DNA of 64,000 nucleotides from Mesostigma viride (taxonomy: Eukaryota; Streptophyta; Mesostigmatophyceae; Mesostigmatales; Mesostigmataceae). The number at the start of each line of letters is the position of its first letter. Position 1 is the stretch's first letter. Shown here piece by piece: positions 10,975-22,150 of the stretch. The notes beneath the pieces are model-generated. The model made no database searches. It worked only from the letters and a program-made list of their open reading frames with translations, and had not been told where the DNA came from. Made by a program: the position numbers and the translations under genes. Location of the stretch: assembly GCA_009746045.1 (NCBI GenBank), contig RPFO01000296.1:1682388-1746387 (forward strand). The letters are read 5' to 3'.

Positions 10975-11465
10975 TATAGGTGAGCACCGTGAGGACCAGG
11001 ACCTTGAAGAGCACTCGCTTGCAGCGGTCCTCGCCTAGGCCCTTCAAGTGCCAGTTCAGCGATGTTGAGCGAGCGGAGCCTGGCCCAGGCCAGGCCGATG
11101 CGGGTGTCCACATCATCGGCCGTGTCAGGGAGCATGCTCCCCAAAATGCAATTTGAAGCGCTCACGGAACGGGACCTAGCTCCGTCCCGTCTAGCAGCAG
11201 CGGCCGTGGCGGGCAACTGGTCGCCCCATTATCACAATCGCCTCAGTTTTGACACTAATCTCCAACCCGGGGGCACCGCCCGCGCCTCCAAGCCCAGAGA
11301 CAGTCCAGCCAGGTCTGAATGTGCTCGGGGCGCTGAATTGGGGTGGTATATCATCCGGATATATCAGGTAGGACAGCTGGCGGTTTAATCAGGGCCACCG
11401 CCGCCGGCCCTTTTCGCGGTCGAGGATGTCCAAGCCAGGCTCGAACCCCTTATACTGAGAGCGGT
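10975..11465 (-). pseudogene. LINE RT fragment (minus strand, decayed)
   Basis: Minus-strand translation gives L-G-S-M-L-P-D-T-A-D-D-V and A-W-A-R-L-R-S-L-N (about 11060-11150), then upstream a degenerate Y-x-D-D-like motif and the 'A-P-S-T-F-R' segment near 11320, the same order as in the relic at 7668-8310. It lies directly after the tail of the ORF1-only element in opposite orientation. Frameshifts throughout. Confidence 0.6.
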
Positions 11466-11985
11466 AAAGCGCGCATGTGCTTGCATGGGGCATGACGTGA
11501 TCCATAACAATAATGAACAGATATTATGGGGACAGGACACAACCTAATTGCCACACCGGCCCCGTGGTGAAGGGAATGGGTGGGGTGGTGCCTAACTGTC
11601 CGCAGTCCGCACTACAGCGTGCCTGTGAACCCTCATGCATACAGCCGGCGAATGGCAGCAATAAAGGCTGGTGGTGCCCACGCGATCCGGCAGGGCTATA
11701 AGAAGGCCCAAAGAGCCTCCCAGAGGACCATGGACCAAAGTAAGTAAGTAAGTAAGTACTTGCGTGTCATGCGCAAAGGCATGCCACGGAGTACTATGCT
11801 AATCTCATTAGAAAAATAATTACACAAAAGTTTAAACAAATATCGTCTGCATCATCCCCCAACCGTTAAGCACTAGATGGGGATGGACCAAAGCCTTGAT
11901 GTAGTAAACAAAAATGAAGACCAGCGGGAAACCATCAGGGCAAATGCGACGCACCTGAGTCCTCCACCAGCCAGCGCGCGACAAA
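11466..11985. other. Unassigned sequence
   Basis: No gene recognised. A short (TAAG)n run lies at about 11740-11757. Confidence 0.35.
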
Positions 11986-11989
11986 CACA

Positions 11990-12090
11990 GCCATGACCAG
12001 AGTGAGATCGTACGTTATACGCGTTATACGGTCACGGTGGAGTATAATGTATAATACGGTATAATACGGTATTATACGTTTTCGTACGGA
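11990..12090. repeat. TATAC/GTATA palindromic cluster, copy 1
   Basis: Clustered GTATAATACGGTATAATACG-type units that are self-complementary. The left edge (AGAGTGAGATCGTACG) matches, in reverse orientation, the edge of a similar cluster near 24715 (CGTATGATCTCACACT). A related but degraded cluster lies at 15222-15345. Probably ends of a family of inverted-repeat elements. Confidence 0.6.
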
Positions 12091-12497
12091 CACACTCAGA
12101 ATACTCTGATTTTACACATTTTAAGACACCCACCATCAATCCACATGTTTTTAACACTGTTTTGGACATAATCCAAGGTTGCCCTACCCTCGGCTATACT
12201 CTATACGGTGGATATTGTGGACACGATCGATGTATTGCATGTAATACTGAGAATGTAAACGTGCGCATGCATAATTGTGTGTATGTGTATATATGTGGCT
12301 TTATATTGGTTATGTTTACTTGGGTGCCTTCACTTTGATGCAAGTAATTATATATTTTAATATATATATATGTGGCTGTGCATGCACGCAAATACTACAG
12401 TAGTATACAATTAATGCATGTAGTATGTTTGCATGGTGCGATGCTATGTGAATATACTGAGCTGCATGTGACTACAGGTGTGTGACTCGTGGTGTGC

Positions 12498-12600
12498 ATT
12501 AATTAATTAATTAACTGAATTAATTAATTAATATTAATTAATCTCGTGTCCCCGTTGGGGAACCACGGAGGCTAAACAGGTGGGGATGTGATAAGTAACT
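12498..12600 (-). mobile_element. LINE 3' end fragment (tail and hairpin)
   Basis: A TTAA tail (12498-12541) is followed by TCCCC-GTTG-GGGGA (about 12549-12561). This is the same 3' signature, read on the minus strand, as the family B copies. Very little upstream element sequence remains. Confidence 0.55.
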
Positions 12601-13421
12601 CACATATTCTCACCTTCCATACAACAACCTTGTTTTCCAGCAGGCTGAAGAGCATGACAGGCGTCTATGAGCTCGCCAGCTCCTTGCAACGGTGATGCCG
12701 CTCCCAGGCAGCTAGGGTCCTTGACTACGCAATATAGAATGTCTACCGTGTGAAAACCTCCATACAGGAAGCGTAGCAAAGCCAGATAACTGCCCGATCA
12801 ATTCTGGGTAGCTTTAGGAAGCATGGCATATGCAGCGTAAGGAAAACCATTGAAAGCTGCGGAAAATCTGATAGCACAACTGCAACAAGTGGAGAACAAA
12901 ATAGCAAGAAAAACCCAGAAACGGCGCAAAAAGTTTCATGCCAGGTTCATTAAGAGCGCAAACAGACTGGGCGGTGACATGCGGCAAATCAACGTACCAC
13001 GGCCGGCATTATTTCCTACCCAGGCGCGCAAGAAAAGCCAGCCAGCCATGGATGGATTAACCGCGGATCGCGCAGGCCTGAACGAAATCATTTTAGAAAT
13101 GACAGGAAATGGCCGCAGATCGAAGATGCTTAGGTTATTTTCATGGTGTCCGTTACTAAACGGCTCTTGCTGCATCAAAATAACCCACGAATGTCGAGTT
13201 CTACCGTCGCAGGCACACATGCTAGATTATTCATCGCGGCCAAATTGACGTTGGATGAGACCCCCGTGCAAATCTGTACCAACAAAGGCAGCGAATTTGC
13301 AAATAGTGCAGATCTTGCTATGAAACATCATAATAGAACATCACTTTTAACCATCGGCTTAATTTTTTCGCCTGTCGCCCGCCGGATTAGCCATATTTTA
13401 ACGGAACGCACGTCGCCATGG
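12600..13421. other. Unassigned sequence
   Basis: Holds an open frame of 132 codons at 12850-13248 on the plus strand with a Lys/Gln-rich start. I see no domain and no splice support, so it is not called as a gene. Confidence 0.3.
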
Positions 13422-13631
13422 GGAAGCGCATAATTTGGCTCTGATGACACAAACTCTAGTGCGGGGGTGAGTGCGGGGTTCCGGGACACCACCGCACTAA
13501 GTCCGACGCGCCTGCCCAGGCCACGCCGCGCCGGACCGGCACACGAGTTACGCGGGAAAAAAGGGCCTGCCGCGCCAATTACTGTAGGACTTGGCTACTT
13601 TCTTTGTTGACTACAAGCGCAGTCAAGGATG
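13422..13631 (+). repeat. Terminal inverted repeat, left arm (~210 bp)
   Basis: From GGAAGCGCATAATTTGGCTC to CGCAGTCAAGGATG. Near-identical in reverse complement to 20522-20732. A short GCCATGG lies just outside both arms. Confidence 0.88.
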
Positions 13632-15220
13632 ATAAAACGTAGCAATGGCGGACATGTTAGGGTGATGCTCGGCTTAGGGACAGTGGACATGTTTGAGTGA
13701 TTGCTCGCCAGACTCGAGCTCGCTGGCATACACGTCCGTGGCACCCTCGGCATTTAGCTGGGTTGACGCAAATCCTTGTACTGTTTACTGGTGTGTGCGA
13801 TAATAAAGGAATGGTTATGCACGACATCTAAATGCGAATATCACACAAAAACTGGTTCCTGGAATTCTCGCGAGCTGCGCGGTGTATGACTGGCGCTTTC
13901 CGTTTTTAATTTGCTTCTCGCCTTTTGTGCTCCAAACAGGGGGGTCGTTTACATCCACTGCAACAAAGTGCTCGTGACCTCCAGCTTTCATGGCCCGGCC
14001 CTGCCTTTGCTGCTTGACCAGCACCAGACAGGGTGTGCTGGTGGCCATCCTCGCAATTTTTCTAGCGGTCAGCGGCATCGTGTGGGTCTGTGCCTTAGGT
14101 AAGGCGTTAAGCCCTTATTCCAGTTTCTGTCCAAATGGCACATCATATTAACTGTACTTGCTTCGTCTTGCGCATGCGGACCCCCCCTTGTTAATGATGC
14201 GTTGTCCTGACATTAGCTTCGCATGTGCATTAATGGGACGTGTTCCCGATGTGCATATTTCGGCCCATTATTACTTCAACATACAATTTCATGGCGATAT
14301 TAACTATATGAATTAAATGCATTTCCTCTTTCCTTAATCCTTCTAGTTATACCCTTTTTTCATGTTTGGTTGGTGGTTATCCATGTAGGGCATGTGGCGG
14401 TGCAAGAGCGCGCGCGGGTGCCTGCGAAGTTTTCAGTTGTCGCGCCTATCAACCCAGGTAAGCAAGGAGTAGAGGGAAAGACTAAGAATATATTTTCTGA
14501 ATTTCTAGGTCATAGTTGTCCTTTTGCACGAGATGGAAGCGTTATGCCATGGGGCTTTATGGTTGGGTAATAGCCCTCCTGAGAACGGCTTGCTCTGCAA
14601 CTTTGTTGGTATGTTCATACCTTGTCACGCGGCAATGTGGTGCAGATCTTCATGCATCCACATGGTGGATCACCTTGGCGTTATTGGCACTACATGTTGG
14701 TCTGAGGTAAGGAATCCATGCTACCCTAAAACGACTAATGCACTGAATGCTCCTCTTTCAGTTTCCAGCGGAATACACAATGATGAGTTGTTTCAGATAC
14801 TTCTTGGCGCCACGCGGTGGGCCTAGCCTATTGGGATCTAGCGGAAGCTATTCTTAAGTTAGGGTTTATTTTTGGAGTTATATTGGCAGCCCCATGCAGC
14901 TATGCCTAGACTTGCTTGGCCATTTTGAGGTGCGATCGAGGTAGTTCATAACTTCTTTCTTCGCTGCCCTTTTTCCTTTTGCGCGTTGCTGAGCAGGGAT
15001 ATGCCGAGGTGCTCTCCTTATGTCCATGTCTGCATTTGGCACAAGGCACAATGCATCGCTCCAAAACGGCAGTCAGTTCGGCGACCCAGGCATCGCGGTA
15101 TTGTTCGCCGCCTTCTCGCTCGGCGTAAAGCGGTGCGGCAACGCAAGCATCCTTCCTCACAGCGCGGGGAAAGCATCCCTCCCCCTCCCCCGCCACCTTC
15201 CCCGCAAAGGGAAATAGTGT
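13632..15220 (+). other. Region with possible short exons, no supported gene
   Basis: Contains intron-like 3' ends (a pyrimidine run, then TTTCTAG or AACCCAG, near 14455-14510) and short open stretches at 13911-14102, 14524-14826 and 14986-15200. No family is recognised. It could be the 5' part of the gene at 15788-18393. Confidence 0.25.
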
Positions 15221-15221
15221 G

Positions 15222-15345
15222 GCATATGATACGTTTCGTACGCAGACTATACATCATACGCAGCTTTGCCGTACGGATGTTAAACGTATGCCTACGGATA
15301 CGCGTACTCTTGCGTATTACGTACTCTCACGTATTATCTTTCTCT
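15222..15345. repeat. TATAC/GTACG palindromic cluster, degraded copy
   Basis: Dispersed CGTACG, ATACGC and GTATTACGTA motifs in both orientations, related to 11990-12090 and 24593-24720. Confidence 0.45.
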
Positions 15346-15354
15346 GCTTCCCCG

Positions 15355-15440
15355 CCACCCCCACCGCCACCGCCACCGCCACCGCCACCGCCACCGCCAC
15401 CGCCACCTTCTCCGCCACCTTCTCCGCCACTTTCTCCGCC
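15355..15440. repeat. (CACCGC)n / (CTTCTCCGC)n array
   Basis: CCACCGCCACCGC repeats followed by CCACCTTCTCCGCCA repeats. Translates to poly-proline or Ala-Thr in different frames. Confidence 0.9.
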
Positions 15441-15787
15441 ACCTTCCCATGTTGGAGCACCTCCACCTGCGGCAGCGCCGGCACCGATTGGTCAGCACGG
15501 CGGACAACCGTTTTCCAACGTACGTTGCCCTTCCATGTCGTTATCTCATTTTCCCGTTCGAACTCGCTCATGCTTGGTAGCGACATGGTCTGGAATGTTC
15601 TTGTTGTAAGCATCTTTCCATGATAATGGAGTTATTTGCATATAAGGCAGTTAGTGAGCTTCATAATGGCAACTTATGTTTATGGCGTCCCCAGCTAATT
15701 GCACCCACCAAATCCATGACTATGTTGTAACTTGTAATTAGTTTCTGAACATCGTGTTTAATTTCTTATGTTGCTGACCCAAAACAG

Positions 15788-18393
15788 GGAAGTTCAAGAC
15801 AAAATCCAACACCAGTGCCCAGTTGTGAAGGCACAAACAAGGCAACCAGGAAAAGGAAGGCCTCCTACAAGTGTGCTCGCAGAGGTATTTCTGGGAGGCG
15901 CTGCTGTGACAACACGGGCACCCATCCGGACAATCCACTTGTGGCCGGCCGTGAACCACTTCAATTCGTTGGCTCTCATTTATACTGCACGGGGTGCGCG
16001 GATGCTGTACGCTCCAAGAAAAGGTACGCCTGGGTATGCGCGTGTTGTTTTTACTCTACATGTCATCAATACATTGAACAACCTTTTTCTGATTTGCGTC
16101 GTTTATCAAGCACAGTCTCTTAGTTGCCTTAGCTTTCATGGTGTTCACCAAGGCCATATCAAATATTGTAGTAGTGCATAATGTAACTCTTTTGGCTGAA
16201 TGTTCTTTGGGTTTTGTTGATTGGCCTGTGATTGGTCTTTATGGCCTGCTAGTTTTGGTTTACGGTATGGTTTTGCTTGGAAATAGATTTTTATTCTACA
16301 GAAGCCTTATTGCAGCGTTTATGGTAGATGAGCCCGTTTGGCAGCCCTATGCCGGGCGTAATCTTATCTTAACCTCGTGGCTTGTCCTTTCCTACTAGCA
16401 CATTACTGACAAGCCACACACAACATGGGGTCGCAAGAAAACCTTAGCATAGCGCTCCATGGGGTGTTCATGGCAAGCCCAATGCGTGGTGGCTAAATGT
16501 TTAACCTTTACTCGGGGGCTCGGCGTGCCATGCTTCCAAGTTCGTTGTCTCTTTTCATTAATATAACTCTCCCCATTTGTTACCCATTTGTCCCGCATTG
16601 TCTTACATGAATGCTTTGTACTTTGCTGTATTCCGTGTTTGTGGCGTTTCAATATCGAGCAGCACCTTGAGCACTACGGAGATTAACCAATTTATTGACG
16701 CCCTGAAGCCTTACCCCAATGTTGACTGCGGTCAAATATATGAGACCCCCAAGCTCGCTAATCAGGCGCTCGACAAAGCCAACAAGCAAGAGCTCAAGAA
16801 TGGGCCCCTAAATTTTCACGACCTCAACTGGGTGTTGGTGTTTTGCGATAAAGGTCCAAAGCAAAGGGTCCTTTTGCGATCTAGCTTACCAACCAACAGA
16901 ACCGCTGACTATTTGAGCGGCGAGGGCGAAAGGGCAAACTGCAAGCCTCGTTGTAGACGAAACGAGAGCAATGCACAAAAGACATCAAAAGCTTGCGCCC
17001 CGCCTTCGGACGCCCCACTGGATGCCGCCCCGGCTGCCGTGCCCTCTGCCCCGGCTGCGGTGCCCTCCGCCCCGGCTGCCGTGCCCTGCGCCCCGGCTGC
17101 CGTGCCCTGCGCCCCGGCTGCCGTGCCCTCCGCCCCGGCTGCCGTGCCATGCGCCCCGGCTGCGGTGCCCTCCGCCCCGGCTGCGTGCCCTCCGCCCCGG
17201 CTGCTGTGCCCTCCGCCCCGGCTGCGGTGCCCTCCGCCCCGGCTGCGGCGCCCTCCGCCCCGGCTGCCGTGCCCTCCGCCCCGGCTGCGGTGCCCTGCGC
17301 CCCGGCTGCTGTGCCCTCCGCCCCGGCTGCGGTGCCCTGCGCCCCGGCTGCTGTGCCCTCCGCCCCGGCTGCGGTGCCCGACTGCCCGACTGCCCGACTG
17401 CCCGACTGCCCGACTGCCCGACTGCCCGACTGCCCGACTGCCCGACTGCCCGACTGTCGGACTGCCCGACTGCCCGACTGCCCGACTTCCCGACTGCCCG
17501 ACTTCCCGACTGCCCGACTGCCCGACTGCCCGACTGCCCGACTGCCCCACTGCCCGACTGCCCGACTGCCGGACTGCCCGACTGTCCGACTGCCCGACTG
17601 CCCGACTGCCCGACTGCCCGACTGCCCGACTGCCCGACTGCCCGACTGCCCGACTGCCCGACTGCCCGACTGCCCGACTGCCCGACTGCCCGACTGCCCG
17701 ACTGCCCGACTGCCCGACTGCCCGACTGCCCGACTGCCCGACTGCCCGACTGCCCGACTGCCCGACTGCCCGACTGCCCGACTGCCCCACTGCCCGACTG
17801 CCCGACTGCCCGACTGCCCGACTGCCCGACTGCCCGACTGCCCGACTGCCCGACTTCCCGACTGCCCGACTGCCCGACTGCCCGACTGCCCGACTGCCCG
17901 ACTGCCCGACTGCCCGACTGCCCGACTGCCCGACTGCCCGACTGCCCGACTGCCCGACTTCCCGACTGCCCGACTGCCCGACTGCCCAACTGCCCGACTG
18001 CCCGACTGCCAACCTAACGAACTCCCTCTCACTGCGTCTCTCTCTGCTGGGCTTCCTTTTCCCTTTTTCTCCCCCGTTATTGTATTGTGGTTGTGCATGT
18101 GCATGTAATGCCCATATGTACGCAATTAGAAAAAGAGATTCCTGAAGTTTTTCATCCATAGCTTGTCACGAATCATTGTTTGTGTGTGGTTGAGTCCAGG
18201 GTTCTAAACTCAGTGCTTGTCTATTTGCTCTTAATGCAGGAGGTGGTGACCGAGCTTTCGGCATGAAGATTCCAAGACTACCCTCATATTGGAGCATTAT
18301 CAGCTGGCAGCTGCAAATGCCCAAGGGCTGCAATGGATGGAGCTCTCGAGTTGAAGGGCCCATTATCATAAAGGCCTGCCTTCACGTTGGCCA
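15788..18393 (+). CDS. Hypothetical spliced gene with Cys-rich (BED/C2H2-like) segment and Pro-rich tail
   Basis: Exon-like segment 1 begins after a good acceptor (CCCAAAACAG, ending ~15787) and runs to a possible donor near 16022 (AAAAG|GTACGC). It encodes a Lys/Arg-Cys-rich stretch with L-Y-C-T-G-C-A-D-A-V-R-S-K-K, which resembles half of a BED or C2H2 finger. A second segment (about 16577-17030) encodes T-T-E-I-N-Q-F-I-D-A-L-K-P-Y-P-N-V and N-W-V-L-V-F-C-D-K-G-P-K-Q-R, then runs into Ala/Pro repeats. A possible 3' exon follows an acceptor near 18240. The product is unknown. I infer a gene from splice-like signals and non-repetitive coding-like sequence; the exon chain is uncertain, and a transposon-borne or captured gene is equally possible. 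Confidence 0.3.
17029..17385. repeat. 21-bp GC-rich minisatellite (Ala/Pro/Val-coding)
   Basis: About 17 units related to GCCCCGGCTGCGGTGCCCTCC. In one frame it encodes P-A-A-V-P-(S/C)-A; single-base slips change the frame part-way. Confidence 0.9.
17380..18010. repeat. 8-bp array (CCCGACTG)n, ~630 bp
   Basis: Roughly 78 tandem copies of CCCGACTG with sporadic substitutions. The unit has no stop in any phase on either strand, so every frame stays open and reads P-T-A-R-L-P-D-C (plus) or G-S-R-A-V-G-Q-S (minus). Confidence 0.95.
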
Positions 18394-18394
18394 T

Positions 18395-19030
18395 GTTACA
18401 CAGTCATGAATGAATAAATTAATAAACACGTAGACAGCGTCAGCATATTTCCTGATGGAATGGGGAAGGGGGGATGGGGACAGTCATAAGCTAGCCGCAG
18501 TGGTGCAGTATCATGTGTCTTATATGCATACTGCTATAAAACTGGTTGTCTCTTTGATAAAACTGGGCACCTTGAAAATTTTCCTCGTGGGCTAGCTAGG
18601 ATCCATGCGACAACTGGATGATTGTGAGGTTCTTCAACATCTACCTGGTCAGTAATTTTGCAGGTGGCCGGCCAACACAAGGTATGCGTTGCTAACATTC
18701 AACACATGCATGCGTCTGCTGATTTAATAATAATGCATACCGATGCTGGTTGACCTTGATAGCTAATTTATTGGCGGATCCACACGTCACGTTGCCGTAA
18801 GTAATAATCATAAGATGTCATGATTGACTGCGTCAACGAGCATACATCCCCATTGGAATGGTTGAGCAATGAGCCCCGACCAAATTATCAGTCAAACCTT
18901 AATTTGGGTTGAAAGAGCGTAAAACACATTCTTGATTGTCCAAATTCTTACTATATGATCTGACGTGCATCCATCCTCACAATGCCAATGGCCGCTATCT
19001 CATGGATGACAGGAACATGTTTCCTGCTCT
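18395..19030. other. Unassigned sequence
   Basis: No gene or repeat recognised. Confidence 0.35.
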
Positions 19031-19345
19031 AAAATTAAATTAAATAAATTATAGCATGCCTCGGTGGGGTGGGCATGTAGCACCTAGAGTGCTTTCCAAT
19101 CCCTGTAAGTTGCACAGTGGGAAAGGGGCAAAGACACCTGCGTCCTCACTCATGCCCGAAGGCAGGCCACAGCTGCGTTCAACGCTCGTTGGACTGCAAA
19201 CTGTGGGTGTGCTAAAGCTGAAATATGCGCGAGTATGCTGGTATGTTGGCTGCTCTAAGGACCGAGCCACTGATGGCCAGTGGTGGAATCATCTTGCACG
19301 TAGTCTAGCTAGCCAACCCCAACACTGTCCCAAGGTACCTAGCCA
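19031..19345 (-). mobile_element. Diverged LINE family B 3' end
   Basis: An A/T tail (AATTAAATTAAATAAATTA, about 19031) is followed by sequence that parallels the family B 3' UTR at 25510-25690 in the same order: GAAAGGGGCA..AGAC, CATGCC.GAAGGCA.G, CCACAGCTGC.TTC, CAAACTGTGGGTG. Strongly decayed. Confidence 0.5.
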
Positions 19346-20521
19346 CAAAGACCCCACTAGCTGCAGGCATGGGTGCCAACAAAGTGTGATTCGGCTAGGA
19401 TCGGCTCCCAAACATGCGAGCCATACATGTGTGCTTTACATTTACGCACACACTGACAACCTCAGCCCAGGTCGATCCACGTTGGTTGACATTAGACAAC
19501 GTATTGACGCTGTAATTACCAAATAAGCAAAAAAGCTCACCATGGGCTCAACAATTTTCAGGCACGGCATGTGCACGGCAGTTGCCTGCACCTATTTTAC
19601 AATGCACGTCAGTGGTAAAAAGCTTGGTACTGTATTTCATTGATATTTGTAATGCCATCCTTGCCTGCATGTCCCAAGGGCTACTCTAAAAAAAGAAGAA
19701 GCAGTATCAACGACAAGCTTTCTACTTTAGGACACAAGGATCCCTATACAAACACTCATACAAGAACAAACCCAGCATTCAACAAACCCATCACCAAATG
19801 ATACAGTGGTCAGTCACACTCTGCAACGTCACTAAACTTGAAGGATACAGCAACACTAGCAACCTACGCAAAATAAGCAAGATACTGTAACAGATACATG
19901 TGGTCCAGTTCCCAGATACGGGCTGACAGTTCCGCGAGGGCCGACAAGGTGTGCTACCAAGCTTTACGCAGAAAATCAGAAGAGAAAGGCGCGCACGATG
20001 ACCGCGTCCAGACGCATTTTCCGGTATATCTCTTCAAGGTCTACTTGGAAACTTGGTAGCGAGGTATGGAGAGGCAATGCATAAAAAGCTCGGAAGCTAA
20101 CGAGAGAAGGCAGGGTGGGGGGAAGAAGACAGGACGGGATGTTGGAGGAACGCATGAGACGGAGGGAGGGAGCGAGCAAGGGAGGGAGGGAGGGAGAAAA
20201 AAACGAGAGAGGGAAAGATTGCCAGACAAAAGATCGATTCGAAGAGGAAACTAAGTGTGCCGACATTACTGCGAGTAGAGAAAGCAGAATTTTTATTGCT
20301 ATGGATCCCAGGGACGTCAAAGACTGTTTGTCTCCTACTTTAGACAAATTAGGGTCCGATGATTATACTTTAGAACAACCATGGCATTCTCGTCGCCCAA
20401 CTTCCCGGCTGCGCAATTGCCAGGCAATAGTCACTACTGCATCACAAAGAAACCAGATTTTTGCCACCTTCAAGCGTAAATTGCCAGCACCTTGGCAAAA
20501 ATAATGCAATGATGCCAATTG
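19346..20521. other. Unassigned sequence within the 7.3-kb element
   Basis: No supported gene. A GGGA-rich purine stretch lies at 20095-20215. Confidence 0.3.
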
Positions 20522-20732
20522 CATCCTTGACTGCGCTTGTAGTCAACAAAGAAATTAGCCAAGTCCTACAGTAATTGGCGCGGCAGGCCCTTTTTTCCCG
20601 CGTAACTCGTGTGCCGGTCCGGCGCGGCGTGGCCTGGGCAGGCGCGTCGGACTTAGTGCGGTGGTGTCCCGGAACCCCGCACTCACCCCCGCACTAGAGT
20701 TTGTGTCATCAGAGCCAAATTATGCGCTTCCT
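20522..20732 (-). repeat. Terminal inverted repeat, right arm (~211 bp)
   Basis: Reverse complement of 13422-13631 with only scattered differences. Confidence 0.88.
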
Positions 20733-20811
20733 CGCCATGGCCACCTCCGCACGGTGCGCTTCGTTTAGACATTTTTCCACAGCCGGCGCCGCGCCGGCAA
20801 CAATTTCCCTT

Positions 20812-20882
20812 GGCCGGTAGCCGGCGTATGCCGGCCAATAGCCGGCGTAGGCCGGCCAATAGCCGGCGTAGGCCGGCCACGA
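20812..20882. repeat. 22-bp repeat of GGCCGGCC-rich units
   Basis: Three copies of a unit around AATAGCCGGCGTAGGCCGGCC. Confidence 0.85.
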
Positions 20883-21422
20883 GACCAACTGGCTGAGGAG
20901 TGAGGAGTGTGGAGGCACCGCTGATGGAACGCGGGAATGCTGGTTGATAAACTTGATAGATGTTTGAAAACTACACCCCTCACATTGTTAGTTTTACTAA
21001 ATAATTATGAGGTGCGGCGTCGACCACGTGCCGGCAACGATAAATAAAACAAAAGATTCTTAAATAATTATTCCTGAGCGTACCAGACCCCTGTCGTTTT
21101 TTCATAGCTACCAAACAAACAAAGAAAGTGTAAATAAATATTCTTTGACTGCCCAACTGAAGCGCTTCTTTTGCGGTAAAAAACAAAGAATCTCTGGCTG
21201 AAAAATGTGCTCAGTTTTACTAGCCGTCAAAAGAGCAGCCTAGTGCAGCCGGCTGGGTTATAAAACAAACAAAGAATTATTAAAATTTCGCAGCTAATTC
21301 AACGGTTGTTTGGTAACCCAACAAACAAACTAATCACTAATTAATTGGACGGGCACATTAGCACTTGCAACCAATAAAACGCTATTTTCTAATTCCAAAA
21401 TGCTAGGGGTGCCGGCGCTGCG
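20883..21422. other. AT-rich unassigned spacer
   Basis: No gene seen. The phrase 'AACAAACAAAGAA' recurs at about 21113 and 21265, suggesting decayed repeats. Confidence 0.35.
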
Positions 21423-21540
<118 letters not shown>

Positions 21541-21632
21541 TGATGAGTGGTTGCATTTGGACTGCGTTATCATCGACTGTTCGAACCATGTTTTGTATTA
21601 TGTGTACACATTAGGGATGTTAGCAAAAACTA

Positions 21633-21830
21633 CCAGTCCGGCCGGCAACCTGCCGGAGGAACGCGGACGCTAGCAAACACAAAAAATTTCACAGTGGACC
21701 AGTCCGGCCGGCAACCTGCCGGAGGAACGCGGACGCTAGCAAACACTAAAATTTCACCAGTTCGGCCGAAACGTGGACGCTAGCATAAATTACAAAAAAG
21801 ACCGATCCGGCCGGCTGACGGCGGCCGCTA
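21633..21830. repeat. Direct repeats with internal hairpin downstream of the Rep cassette
   Basis: Two near-identical ~48-bp units start at 21633 and 21699. Each contains the hairpin CCGGCA-ACC-TGCCGG and ends GGACGCTAGCAAACAC. Two shorter degenerate units start near 21760 and 21799. The last abuts the stop codon of the Rep C-terminal frame. Confidence 0.8.
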
Positions 21831-22150
21831 GCCCCACTTTGGGTCAAAGTATACTGCCATGACATGCTCCAATTCCATTTTCACAGTGTCACGGCTGCAC
21901 AAAACAACTGCTGCATGGAACTTGCTCCTAGACATGCCTTGGGCATTTTTTGGGGCTACCCATGAGTCGTGGACAACAAAATGCCCAGACCTATGCATGT
22001 GGAGTAAAACATCAGGCTCATCCATCCCATGCAAGTGGTTGGCATCAATATATCCGGCAACTTTAATGACAATATTGCATGGGGTCAATGCAACCACCCC
22101 CTTGTCGAATTTATGGTGTTTGGCATACAAAATGCGACCCCGGCTCTTCT
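21828..22150 (-). pseudogene. C-terminal continuation of the Rep-like protein (frame-shifted)
   Basis: About 105 codons open in the frame next to the Rep ORF, beginning as that ORF drifts to its stop. Coding potential passes from one frame to the other around 22130-22150. There is no ATG at the start, so it is best read as the rest of the same protein after a frameshift or an unrecognised tiny intron. It has His-rich and hydrophobic segments but no Walker A motif, so no superfamily 3 helicase is visible. Confidence 0.5.

Larger units (their letters stand above)
13422..20732. mobile_element. 7.3-kb element bounded by 210-bp inverted repeats
   Basis: Long, high-identity inverted repeats face each other across 7.3 kb. 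Inside are fragments of a spliced gene (about 15.78-18.4 kb), proline-rich and 8-bp GC-rich arrays, and a decayed LINE 3' end near 19.0 kb. No transposase was recognised. It may be a non-autonomous TIR element that carries captured host exons, or two copies of a 210-bp inverted-repeat unit inserted separately in opposite orientation. Target-site duplication was not identified. Confidence 0.5.

Noticed and set aside
16985-18159. Several 330-520-codon open frames on both strands
   Set aside because: The 21-bp and 8-bp arrays have no stops in any phase, so the open frames are unavoidable and carry no evidence of coding.
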